DNA of 6,614 nt from Candidatus Faecivivens stercoripullorum (GCA_018715285.1 DVLW01000246.1:1-6614); one strand, 5' to 3'. Positions 1 through 6,274 are shown, counted from the first letter of the stretch. Made by a program: numbers and translations. The notes: generated by a model not told the origin, from the sequence alone.

Positions 1-147
1 CTGATGATCGGGATACCGCTGGTTTTACTGGCAGTCGGTCTGCTGGTGCCGGGATGGCTGGAGATTGTGGCTTATGTCGTGATGTCGGTGCTGTTCTTGC
101 TGGGACTTTTCGTTCCCATATATATTGTCGGTAAGAAATATGAATAA
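1..147 (+). CDS. C-terminal fragment of a small hydrophobic membrane protein
   Basis: The first reading frame is open from the left edge to a double stop (TAA TAA) and encodes the last 48 residues of a protein whose start lies outside the window. Nearly all of it is hydrophobic. One membrane segment covers about residues 3-20 (rich in L, V, G), a second about residues 22-43, and the chain ends with a short positively charged tail, GKKYE, which should lie in the cytoplasm. The pattern of two closely spaced helices ending in a 'VPIYIVGKKYE'-like tail weakly recalls small Firmicutes membrane proteins of unknown function such as the DUF3784 type, but 48 residues cannot settle this. An intrinsic terminator begins seven bases after the first stop, which supports a real gene end here. 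The gene is probably not part of the following two-component operon. Confidence 0.6.
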   Translation: MMIGIPLVLLAVGLLVPGWLEIVAYVVMSVLFLLGLFVPIYIVGKKYE

Positions 148-153
148 TAATTT

Positions 154-187
154 CAGCGCCTGTCGGGTTCCCGATGGGCGCTGTTTT
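154..187 (+). terminator. Intrinsic terminator after the left-edge membrane gene
   Basis: The arms CAGCGCC (154-160) and GGCGCTG (177-183) pair perfectly. An inner stem TCGGG/CCCGA closes a two-base TT loop, with TG facing TG between the two stems. TTTT (184-187) follows directly. This GC-rich stem plus U-run is a typical Rho-independent terminator and separates the partial gene from the regulator promoter. Confidence 0.85.
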
Positions 188-214
188 CCATTGGTAGTCT
201 TTCGGACAAAAATC

Positions 215-223
215 TGATATAAT
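215..223 (+). promoter_or_regulatory. Probable extended -10 promoter, distal, for the two-component operon
   Basis: TGATATAAT is a perfect TATAAT (218-223) preceded by TG one base upstream (215-216), the extended -10 configuration. The -35 region 17 bases upstream (TAGTCT, 195-200) is poor, which is usual for extended -10 promoters. A transcript from here would carry a leader of about 95 bases before the regulator gene. Confidence 0.5.
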
Positions 224-270
224 AGATGCAGATATTTCAATCATAAAGAAATCTTAAAACTTTCATGGAT

Positions 271-298
271 TTGTTTTTAAAAGATAATCCGCTATAAT
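271..298 (+). promoter_or_regulatory. Possible second promoter close to the response regulator
   Basis: A perfect TATAAT occurs at 293-298 with TTGTTT at 271-276, a 16-base spacer. The -35 matches consensus only in TTG. It would start transcription around 305, very close to the AAGGAG of the regulator (309-314), giving an extremely short leader. The region is AT-rich, so the -10 match could be fortuitous. The region between the two -10 elements contains an imperfect dyad (ATCTTAAAAC at 251-260 against GTTTTTAAAAGAT at 273-285) that could be a regulator site. Confidence 0.35.
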
Positions 299-324
299 TA
301 AGGTATAGAAGGAGTGCGTTTGAC

Positions 325-1023
325 ATGTACAATATTTTGATTGTGGATGATGAAAAGGATATCGTCCACGCCCTGAAAATCTACCTTTCTTCCGAATCCC
401 AGTACCGTACCTTTTCGGCCTTCACCGGCAAAGAAGCGCTTGCAGTCCTGGAAAAGGAAGAGATACATCTGGTACTGATGGATATCATGATGCCGGAAAT
501 GGACGGTATCTCGGCACTTTCCGTCCTTCGGGAAAAAAGCAATGTCCCGGTTATCCTGCTGACCGCCAAAAGCGAGGATACCGACAAGATCATGGGACTG
601 AACATCGGCGCGGACGATTACGTCACCAAACCGTTCAATCCGGTCGAACTGCTTGCACGGGTCCGCTCTCAGCTGCGGCGGTATATGAAACTGGGCGGCT
701 CCAAGTCGGCTGGAAATGATGGTGTCCTGCGTGTCGGCCCGTTTGAACTGGACGACAAGACCAAAACCCTGACTCAGGACGGCGAACCGGTTTCCCTGAC
801 ACCGACTGAATACAAGATTGTTCAGCTGCTGATGTCCCGTCCGGGAGAGGTGCTCTCTCCGCGGGAAATCTACCGGCAGGTCTGGAAGGATGAACCTTAT
901 GGTGCCGACTCGACCGTTGCCGTGCATATCCGTCATCTGCGGGAAAAGCTGGAAATCAATCCGGCAGAACCGCGTTATCTGAAAGTCGTCTGGGCACAAG
1001 GGTATAAACTGGTTGGCGAATGA
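325..1023 (+). CDS. OmpR/PhoB-family response regulator transcription factor
   Basis: This is a 232-residue DNA-binding response regulator, the normal length for the OmpR/PhoB family. The receiver domain covers about residues 2-118. It has the acidic pair D9/D10, the phosphoacceptor D53 in LVLMDIMMPEMDG, the switch T80 in VILLTAK, and K102 followed by cis-proline P103 in DDYVTKPF. The C-terminal winged-helix domain (about 132-231) has the typical LTPTEYKIVQLLMSRPGEV stretch, the recognition helix around DSTVAVHIRHLREKL, and the wing ending VWAQGYKL. It is expected to be phosphorylated by the kinase encoded 27 bases downstream and to bind direct-repeat DNA as a dimer. AAGGAG (309-314) lies ten bases before the ATG, which fixes the start. 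The sequence resembles VanR-like Firmicutes regulators, but the regulated genes and signal cannot be told from it, so no symbol is given. Confidence 0.97.
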   Translation: MYNILIVDDEKDIVHALKIYLSSESQYRTFSAFTGKEALAVLEKEEIHLVLMDIMMPEMDGISALSVLREKSNVPVILLTAKSEDTDKIMGLNIGADDYVTKPFNPVELLARVRSQLRRYMKLGGSKSAGNDGVLRVGPFELDDKTKTLTQDGEPVSLTPTEYKIVQLLMSRPGEVLSPREIYRQVWKDEPYGADSTVAVHIRHLREKLEINPAEPRYLKVVWAQGYKLVGE

Positions 1024-1036
1024 CCTGCTCTGCTTT

Positions 1037-1042
1037 AAGGAG
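1037..1042 (+). promoter_or_regulatory. Ribosome binding site of the histidine kinase
   Basis: AAGGAG lies eight bases before the ATG at 1051, within the 27-base gap after the regulator stop. It fixes the kinase start and supports co-transcription with the regulator; no promoter or terminator fits in the gap. Confidence 0.85.
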
Positions 1043-1050
1043 AAGATACG

Positions 1051-3399
1051 ATGATTGACAATATCATACGAAAACCACTGGTCAAGGTGACAGCTTTTCT
1101 GCTGTCGGTGGTGCTGGTGGTGACAACCGGTCTGACGCTGCTGGCGTTTTCTTACTGCTCGGCGGAGTCGTTTTATCTGACCGGCAGCAGCGGCGTTTAT
1201 AATTCGACCATGATTACCGGTGTGCTGAAAAGTACCGCAGGCAATATCTTCCAGAAGTATATATACGAGGGAAAAGACTCAGTTTTGCAGCGCTATCCGC
1301 CCACTGATACCAACCTTCGTTTTCAGCTTACACCGGATGAAGGAGAAATCGTTACCAACGTCTCCGAGGACGAAACCGGCTTGCAGTATAGTACCTGGTA
1401 CGGCTGGTATACACTGGATAAATACGGCCAGATGTATTATGAGTCGCTGGAATCTCAGCCGGGAGTGGGTGAGGATTACTATTTGGATGGGTATCTCGAA
1501 GATAATGAGCTGACCATGCATACCGTAACCATCCGGGTGGCAATTGCCGATCCACTGGTTAAGGCAGACCAGCTGTCCTTTCTGGTACGGATGTATAATA
1601 CGCTGTTTGAGATTCGCTATCCACTGATTCTGGTTTTGACCGGAGCGTTGATTCTGACTGTGCTCAGCCATATTCTGCTGTTTTGCGGCTGTGGGCGCAG
1701 GGCCGGTTCGGATGCGGTGTATCCCGGATGGCAGGAAAAAATTCCGCTGGATGTATATATCTGCCTGTTCGGATTTGGTATTATTTTTACTTTTACTTTG
1801 TCGGCTTCGGCTTGGGACAGCATTACTTACGGCGGTGCAGCCGATCTGTATTTTTCGATGATGATCTCGGGCCTGTTTATGTTGATGGGGGTAATTTTGA
1901 GCGAACTGACTGCTTGCAGCCTTGCAATCCGGTTTAAGATGCATGGCTGGTGGAAAAATATGTTGGTCGTCAAGCTGACGGTTGCTGGTTTCCGGCTGCT
2001 GAAAAAGATCTGGAATCGGCTGTTTGCCGGTATGCTGCACACCCTGGGAGATTTCTTCCGGACACTGCCGTATGTCTGGCGCGGTGTTCTCGCTGCCGGT
2101 GCGGTACTGCTGGGACAGATGCTGCTGACGATGCTGATGATGACCGGGAGCGGGTTCTGGATGTTTATCTGGCTGCTGGTGGACTTTGTGGTGCTGCTTA
2201 TGGCCGGTATGCTGCTCAGCCAGATGAAGCGCCTGCTGGATGCCGGAAAAAGAATGGCGGGCGGAGATTTTGACTTCCGCGTCGATACCGACGGGATGCT
2301 GCATTCTTTCCAGGAACACGGGGAAGACCTCAACGCCATCAGCGAAGGAATGGTTCATGCCGTTGACCAGAAGATGCGCTCCGAACGGATGAAAACCGAG
2401 CTGATTACCAACGTTTCCCATGATATAAAAACGCCTCTGACCTCTATCGTCAATTACGCCGACCTCCTCAGCAAGGAACAGCCGGAAAACGAACGGATGC
2501 GGGATTACATCGAAGCACTGTCCCGTCAGTCGTCCCGTCTGCGCAAGCTGATCGAGGACCTTGTCGAGGCGTCTAAGGCGAGCACCGGCAACCTGTCGGT
2601 GGATTTGCAGCCATGTGAACTGGGGGTACTGATCGAACAAACCGCCGGTGAATATCAGGACCGTCTGGAACAGAATGGACTGGAACTGGTGGTTGAAGCG
2701 CCTGAACAGCCGGTCGAGGTATTGGCTGATTCGCGGCGTATCTGGCGGGTGCTGGATAACCTGATGGGCAATATCTGCAAGTACGCTCTTTCAGGGACTC
2801 GTGTCTATGTCACGCTGGAAAAGGACGACTGTGCACGGCTGACCCTGCGCAATATCTCCCGCGACCGTCTGGGAATTTCGGCAGATGAACTGATGGAACG
2901 TTTTGTCCGCGGTGATACCTCCCGGTCGACCGAAGGCTCCGGACTGGGGCTGTCGATTGCACGCAGCCTGATGGAATTGCAGCATGGTAAACTGGAGCTG
3001 AAAGTGGATGGCGACCTGTTCAAGGTGGTACTGACTCTGCCGCTGCTGGACCAGTCCCAGCAACACAGGACGGTATCCGCTCAGCCGGAAGAGCCGTCTG
3101 CCGGAGAATCGCAGCAGCCGGAAAAGATGGAACTGACGGTACAGCCAATACCCGGTCAGTATGGTGTAAACTGGGAAAAGGTACCTGCGTCCGATCAAAC
3201 GGATAACAGCTGGCGTACTCCGTCTCCCCGTGAACCATCGCCCAACAGATTCGCTCCTGCCGCCGAAAAGAAACAGGACCGCCGCAAACGCCGCGGGGAA
3301 ACTGCACGCAAGGTGGAAAGACGGGTTGAAAAGCGGATGAATCATGTGTTCAAAAGTATGTTCGAACCGTTGGACGATCAACCCCATTCGCAAAACTGA
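1051..3399 (+). CDS. Multi-spanning sensor histidine kinase with a long C-terminal tail
   Basis: This 782-residue membrane kinase is the cognate sensor of the upstream regulator. Predicted layout: membrane segment 1 (about 13-35), an external domain (about 36-188, rich in Tyr, Asp and Glu), segment 2 (191-212), segments 3 and 4 (233-254, 268-293), a basic cytoplasmic stretch (294-343), segments 5 and 6 (345-365, 369-390), then a HAMP-like linker (391-445). The dimerisation/phosphoacceptor domain contains H457 in ELITNVSHDIKTPLTS. The ATPase domain has the N box (N570 and N574 in VLDNLMGNICKYA), FVRGD (618-622) and the G2 loop EGSGLGLSIA (GLGL 631-634). The canonical DxGxG G1 motif is replaced by an Asn-containing stretch (N601 region), which as I recall is common in this Firmicutes subgroup. 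The ATPase domain ends near residue 668. The last roughly 110 residues are an extra tail, first Pro/Gln/Glu-rich, then strongly basic (739-762). The signal sensed is unknown. Confidence 0.95.
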   Translation: MIDNIIRKPLVKVTAFLLSVVLVVTTGLTLLAFSYCSAESFYLTGSSGVYNSTMITGVLKSTAGNIFQKYIYEGKDSVLQRYPPTDTNLRFQLTPDEGEIVTNVSEDETGLQYSTWYGWYTLDKYGQMYYESLESQPGVGEDYYLDGYLEDNELTMHTVTIRVAIADPLVKADQLSFLVRMYNTLFEIRYPLILVLTGALILTVLSHILLFCGCGRRAGSDAVYPGWQEKIPLDVYICLFGFGIIFTFTLSASAWDSITYGGAADLYFSMMISGLFMLMGVILSELTACSLAIRFKMHGWWKNMLVVKLTVAGFRLLKKIWNRLFAGMLHTLGDFFRTLPYVWRGVLAAGAVLLGQMLLTMLMMTGSGFWMFIWLLVDFVVLLMAGMLLSQMKRLLDAGKRMAGGDFDFRVDTDGMLHSFQEHGEDLNAISEGMVHAVDQKMRSERMKTELITNVSHDIKTPLTSIVNYADLLSKEQPENERMRDYIEALSRQSSRLRKLIEDLVEASKASTGNLSVDLQPCELGVLIEQTAGEYQDRLEQNGLELVVEAPEQPVEVLADSRRIWRVLDNLMGNICKYALSGTRVYVTLEKDDCARLTLRNISRDRLGISADELMERFVRGDTSRSTEGSGLGLSIARSLMELQHGKLELKVDGDLFKVVLTLPLLDQSQQHRTVSAQPEEPSAGESQQPEKMELTVQPIPGQYGVNWEKVPASDQTDNSWRTPSPREPSPNRFAPAAEKKQDRRKRRGETARKVERRVEKRMNHVFKSMFEPLDDQPHSQN

Positions 3400-3423
3400 A
3401 TAACCGTAGCGGTTTTATATCAC

Positions 3424-3458
3424 GACAGCCCTGACAGAATTGCGGGGCTGTCTTTTTT
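3424..3458 (+). terminator. Intrinsic terminator of the two-component operon
   Basis: GACAGCCC (3424-3431) pairs perfectly with GGGCTGTC (3445-3452) around a 13-base loop and is followed by six T residues (3453-3458). It starts 25 bases after the kinase stop. A smaller hairpin, AACCG/CGGTT (3402-3414) followed by TTA, precedes it. In the opposite direction the large stem has no U-run, so it is at best a weak terminator for the convergent gene ending at 3482; no other terminator for that gene is evident. Confidence 0.9.
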
Positions 3459-3481
3459 GTACTTTTTTCAGGGAATGCCAT

Positions 3482-4306
3482 TTAGTATACTTTTCGGTTC
3501 GACGATGTCCGTTTGGGATGCACCGCAAACAGCACGATCATTGCCACGCCTGCGCTTACCAGCAGTGTATCGGTGTTATCCCAGAGCGGAACTGACAGGT
3601 CAGGAGACTGGTAAATCCCGGACTGGTACAAAATCGTATCCGTGCTGAGCAGCTGTAAGCTGCATAGTTCCCGTACGGATATTCCCATCCTTCTGCGGCT
3701 TTGCAGGCTGTAATCCCATTCCTGCTCATTCCAGTATCCGCTGCATACCGCTTCCAGATCAGACAGCCGGACATGGTAATAATCCCAGTCCTGCTGAGAA
3801 AGTACGGCCTGATCTTCCATCAGCGGCTGCTGCGCCGTCAAAAAGGGGACTGCGTACCGCCATCCGGTTTCCAACCCTGGAAAACTCCTGATGCCATAAC
3901 CGGCCGGAATGGATGGAGCGCCTTCTGTCTCGGTCGGGAAAAAGAGGATTTCGGTTCCTGCATCCAGCACCAGTGCCGGGATACGGTCACTGCCGTCCCA
4001 GGAATAGTAGATCACATCGCATGGAAGCGTATATTCCCGGACGATTCCTTCCTGGAACATCAGCGTCTGTGCGGAAGAAAACAGCGGTGCAAACCCGGCA
4101 AAATTGGTCGCTTCCAGCGGCAGTCCGGCATAAGCACCATCTGCATTGTAGGATGAGGCAGCCGGAACAAATTCCTCACCCAGCTGTTTTTGTATCACAA
4201 AATGCAGCTGCCATTGCTGAACAGCCCGCACACCGGCGGTTATCAGGCAGATACATCCGAGTAACAGAAGCAGCCAGCGGAGTAGCTGTATTGCTTTCTT
4301 TTTCAC
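3482..4306 (-). CDS. Unrecognised membrane-anchored protein with a large external domain
   Basis: The 274-residue product is not recognised. A basic N-terminus (VKKK) precedes a hydrophobic helix at about residues 7-27, and a second helix lies at about 247-262, followed by a basic tail (HPKRTSSNRK). Both ends should therefore be cytoplasmic, with about 220 residues between them outside the membrane. That domain is rich in Tyr, Trp, Asp and Glu and has several short beta-prone stretches, with no enzyme motif I can identify. Cysteines at 96, 188 and 215 might form a disulfide. The open frame extends 27 codons further upstream to a TTG at 4387, but that start lies within a stable hairpin. The GTG at 4306-4304 has GGAAGGGAG six bases before it, so I choose GTG. 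The gene lies downstream of another membrane protein on the same strand with no convincing promoter of its own, and it converges on the kinase operon. Confidence 0.75.
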   Translation of the reverse strand: MKKKAIQLLRWLLLLLGCICLITAGVRAVQQWQLHFVIQKQLGEEFVPAASSYNADGAYAGLPLEATNFAGFAPLFSSAQTLMFQEGIVREYTLPCDVIYYSWDGSDRIPALVLDAGTEILFFPTETEGAPSIPAGYGIRSFPGLETGWRYAVPFLTAQQPLMEDQAVLSQQDWDYYHVRLSDLEAVCSGYWNEQEWDYSLQSRRRMGISVRELCSLQLLSTDTILYQSGIYQSPDLSVPLWDNTDTLLVSAGVAMIVLFAVHPKRTSSNRKVY

Positions 4307-4310
4307 CGAT

Positions 4311-4319
4311 TTCTCCCTT
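4311..4319 (-). promoter_or_regulatory. Ribosome binding site that decides a GTG start
   Basis: On the - strand the sequence reads GGAAGGGAG, then six bases, then GTG AAA AAG. This is a strong Shine-Dalgarno match at good spacing. It places translation start at 4306 rather than at the TTG 81 bases upstream, which has no such site. Confidence 0.75.
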
Positions 4320-4334
4320 CCGGGTGGAAAACTT

Positions 4335-4350
4335 TGCGGTAACTTCCGCA
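4335..4350 (-). other. Small hairpin just upstream of the GTG-start gene
   Basis: TGCGG and CCGCA (4335-4339 and 4346-4350) form a five-base-pair stem with a six-base loop. On the - strand it is followed by AAGTTTTCC. It lies between the larger hairpin and the ribosome binding site. It is too weak to call a terminator alone, but could act with the upstream hairpin or shape the leader. Confidence 0.3.
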
Positions 4351-4375
4351 GGATTTTCGAACCGACTGATGATAA

Positions 4376-4402
4376 GGCCCCGCTCAATTTGTGAGCGGGA
4401 CC
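4376..4402 (-). terminator. Stable hairpin, probable terminator of the Ser/Thr-rich membrane protein gene
   Basis: On the - strand GGTCCCGCTCA pairs with TGAGCGGGGCC (one G-U pair) around a five-base loop, an eleven-base-pair stem 57 bases after the stop at 4460. The tail reads TTATCATC, so the U-run is poor in this direction. On the + strand the stem is followed by GTTTTC, but no + strand gene reads into it. It could be a leaky terminator or an intergenic mRNA-processing or stabilising hairpin between two co-transcribed genes. Confidence 0.5.
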
Positions 4403-4459
4403 GTTTTCTGCAAGTAGCTTTGTGCAGTACAGATAGCCGACTTAGGGTTAAGCACAGCG

Positions 4460-5530
4460 TCAGCCGTAGAGCGAGTCGATTTCGTTGATGTCGTCGACGT
4501 CGGTTCCGAGCATATCCTTGTCGCTTGAAATCGCCATCGCCAGCTCACGGGCATATGCACGTTTGCGTTGTTCAGAGACCTCGGGATCTTTTTCCATCTC
4601 GCGCAGCCTGCTGATCGAGCCTTGCACACTGTCGATACGGGAGCTCGGCTTCAGGATGAGGGCAACGACGACGATTACGACAATGATCGGGAACAGCGCG
4701 TCCATCAGCTTGCCGACTGCCCAGCTGCCTACTTTCAGCAGTAACATGTACGCACATCCGCCGACCGCCAGTACCACCGTTTGCACCAGTACCGTTCGGA
4801 TGCGCGCGCCTCTAAATCGGATAAAGGTAATCAGGCAGTTGAAGATGTAGCCGGTCAGGAACAGTCCGGTCATCGATTCGACAAAATCGCTGTCTATGAT
4901 ATCCTCATAGTTGTTGCCCAGCATGGGCAGAATCAGATTATGCATGAAGGTGAACCATATTAGCCCACCGATTATCCCGAACAGTATGTAATGCCAGCAG
5001 AGAAGTTGTTCACGGAGGGTATAAACAGGTTTTTCTTTTTTGCGCCTGTGGCTTTTTTTCTGCTGCGCAGGTTTTGATACTGTGCTGCCCGTCGGACGGG
5101 CAGCGGATGACCGGCGGAGAGATGGCGTTGCCTGCTGGGCAGATGAAGCCGGGCGGGACGTGTGTGTTGTTCCGGAATTCGCTGACGATCCAGAGCGGGC
5201 GCCGGGGGATTTCCAGCCGGACGAAGCCGGAATGGTGAATGGTCTGTTCCAAAAATCGTCGTTATCCCAATCTAACTGCGATGTTGTCGATGAGCTCTGT
5301 GACGATGTTGCAGAGCTTTGCTTTACCGGGGGATGTGAGGATGATGTCGTCTGTGAAGCAGTCGATTGCGTGGTAGATGTTGAAGGACGGGAAGATGACG
5401 CAGTCCGGGCGGCTGCCTGCTGTGCTGCCATCGTTTCTTTCAAAAGCGCGATTCTCCGCATATTTTCCTCGCGGGATTCCTGCTGCCTTTTTGCTTCCGC
5501 TGCGGAGAGACGATTGTTCTGAGATGCCAT
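4460..5530 (-). CDS. Unrecognised four-segment membrane protein with a Ser/Thr/Gln-rich N-terminus
   Basis: The 356-residue product is not recognised. Residues 1-42 (rich in Ala, Gln, Glu and Arg) look like a charged, possibly coiled-coil helix. Residues 43-157 are low-complexity, dominated by Ser, Thr, Gln, Ala and Pro, interrupted by one conspicuous acidic/aromatic motif, LDWDNDDFWNRPF (86-98). A strongly basic patch, KKSHRRKKEK (158-167), precedes the membrane domain. Hydrophobic segments lie at about 177-204, 219-238, 246-270 and 276-294. The cytoplasmic C-terminus (295-356) is charged, probably helical, and ends acidic (TDVDDINEIDSLYG). With four segments and a basic patch before the first, both ends are probably cytoplasmic. 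The frame runs 26 codons further upstream, but the ATG at 5530-5528 has GAAGGA five bases before it, so that start is preferred. It lies between pgmB and a second membrane protein on the same strand. Confidence 0.8.
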   Translation of the reverse strand: MASQNNRLSAAEAKRQQESREENMRRIALLKETMAAQQAAARTASSSRPSTSTTQSTASQTTSSSHPPVKQSSATSSQSSSTTSQLDWDNDDFWNRPFTIPASSGWKSPGARSGSSANSGTTHTSRPASSAQQATPSLRRSSAARPTGSTVSKPAQQKKSHRRKKEKPVYTLREQLLCWHYILFGIIGGLIWFTFMHNLILPMLGNNYEDIIDSDFVESMTGLFLTGYIFNCLITFIRFRGARIRTVLVQTVVLAVGGCAYMLLLKVGSWAVGKLMDALFPIIVVIVVVALILKPSSRIDSVQGSISRLREMEKDPEVSEQRKRAYARELAMAISSDKDMLGTDVDDINEIDSLYG

Positions 5531-5535
5531 AAAAA

Positions 5536-5541
5536 TCCTTC
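5536..5541 (-). promoter_or_regulatory. Ribosome binding site deciding the start of the Ser/Thr-rich membrane protein
   Basis: On the - strand GAAGGA is followed by five T residues and ATG (5530-5528). The in-frame ATG 78 bases upstream lies inside the hairpin at 5567-5604 region and its surroundings and lacks such a site, so the shorter protein is favoured. Confidence 0.7.
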
Positions 5542-5566
5542 TTTCCAGCATGTTTTCAGAGACAAG

Positions 5567-5604
5567 AATCCCCGTTACACAAAATACTTTGGATAACGGG
5601 GATT
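5567..5604 (-). terminator. Hairpin after pgmB, probable (possibly leaky) terminator
   Basis: AATCCCCGTTA (5567-5577) and TAACGGGGATT (5594-5604) are perfect eleven-base inverted repeats with a 16-base loop, 25 bases beyond the pgmB stop. On the - strand the stem ends ATT and continues CTTGTCTCTG, a broken U-tract. The next gene starts only about 36 bases later and has no recognisable promoter in between, so some read-through is plausible. Confidence 0.6.
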
Positions 5605-5629
5605 GCATTTTTCATGGGACAGCGCCTGA

Positions 5630-6265
5630 TTAGATCTTGAGCAGGTCAGAGAAGGTGGACAGGTTGTAGGTACCTTTGCCGCACTTGGTAGCTTCGCCGA
5701 TAGCAGCGCATTCCATACCGCCAGCGATAGCAGCGTCCAGACCAGCTTCAGCGTCCTCAACGACCAGGCAGTCTTTGGGGTCCATACCCAGGAACTCAGC
5801 AGCCTTCAGGAATACTTCGGGATCGGGTTTGGACTTGGTGATGTTGTTGCCGTCAGAGACAGCGTCGAAGTAATCACCCAGACCCAGCTGGCCGAGGATG
5901 AAGGGAGTGTTCTTGGAAGAAGAGCCGATAGCCAGTTTCAGGCCCTTTGCGCGCAGACCATCCAGAGTCTCTTTGACTTCAGCCGACAGATCAGCGGGAG
6001 ACATGTTCTTGAGCAGCTCACGGTAGAGGTCATTTTTCTTGGTGCAGCATGCTTCTTTCTGAGCCTCGGTCATCGGTTCGCCGTTGTAACGCTCGAGGAT
6101 GATTTCAAACGATGCCATTCTCGAAACGCCGCGCAGACGGTTATTGATTTCCTCGTCAAAGTAGATGCCCAGCTCGTCAGCCAGAGCTTTCCATGCCTGA
6201 TAGTGATATTTGTCGGTAAAGCAGATAACGCCATCCAGGTCGAATACGACAGCTTTCTGTTTCAT
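5630..6265 (-). CDS. pgmB: Beta-phosphoglucomutase-type HAD-superfamily protein
   Basis: This 211-residue protein belongs to HAD subfamily IA and closely follows the layout of beta-phosphoglucomutase (about 220 residues), which interconverts beta-glucose 1-phosphate and glucose 6-phosphate in the cytoplasm during use of maltose, trehalose or related disaccharides through phosphorylases. Motif I is FDLDGVI with nucleophile D9 and general acid/base D11. H21 in DKYHYQAW and RGVSR (45-49) in the cap match substrate-contact positions of the Lactococcus enzyme. Motif II is IGSSSKN (113-119), the motif III lysine is K146 in SKPDPEVF, and the magnesium-binding acids are E170/D171 in VVEDAEAG. The frame extends 27 codons upstream, but that region overlaps the promoter. 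The ATG at 6265 has AAAGGA nine bases before it. No sugar phosphorylase gene is visible in the window. A related phosphatase with other sugar-phosphate substrates cannot be excluded, but the RGVSR and H21 context favours the mutase. Confidence 0.88.
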   Translation of the reverse strand: MKQKAVVFDLDGVICFTDKYHYQAWKALADELGIYFDEEINNRLRGVSRMASFEIILERYNGEPMTEAQKEACCTKKNDLYRELLKNMSPADLSAEVKETLDGLRAKGLKLAIGSSSKNTPFILGQLGLGDYFDAVSDGNNITKSKPDPEVFLKAAEFLGMDPKDCLVVEDAEAGLDAAIAGGMECAAIGEATKCGKGTYNLSTFSDLLKI

Positions 6266-6274
6266 TGGAACCAG

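Noticed and set aside
298..999. A 233-codon open frame on the - strand opposite the response regulator
   Set aside because: It mirrors a response regulator with all catalytic residues, and its product is His/Gln/Phe-rich with no family resemblance. It is a shadow frame.
1279..2640. A 453-codon open frame on the - strand opposite the histidine kinase
   Set aside because: It is wholly antisense to a well-supported kinase gene. The product is rich in Gln, His, Pro and Ile with no recognisable domain, and the frame is explained by the codon bias of the + strand gene.
4307..4387. A 27-codon N-terminal extension of the GTG-start membrane protein, beginning at TTG 4387
   Set aside because: The TTG lies in the loop edge of a stable hairpin without a ribosome binding site. 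The extension would bury the basic start and first membrane helix behind a polar stretch, and the GTG has a strong site six bases upstream.
5040..5522. A 160-codon + strand frame rich in Asp, Val, Cys and Ala
   Set aside because: It is the reverse reading of the Ser/Thr/Gln codons of the membrane-protein arm. It has no domain, and the - strand gene has a far better start site.
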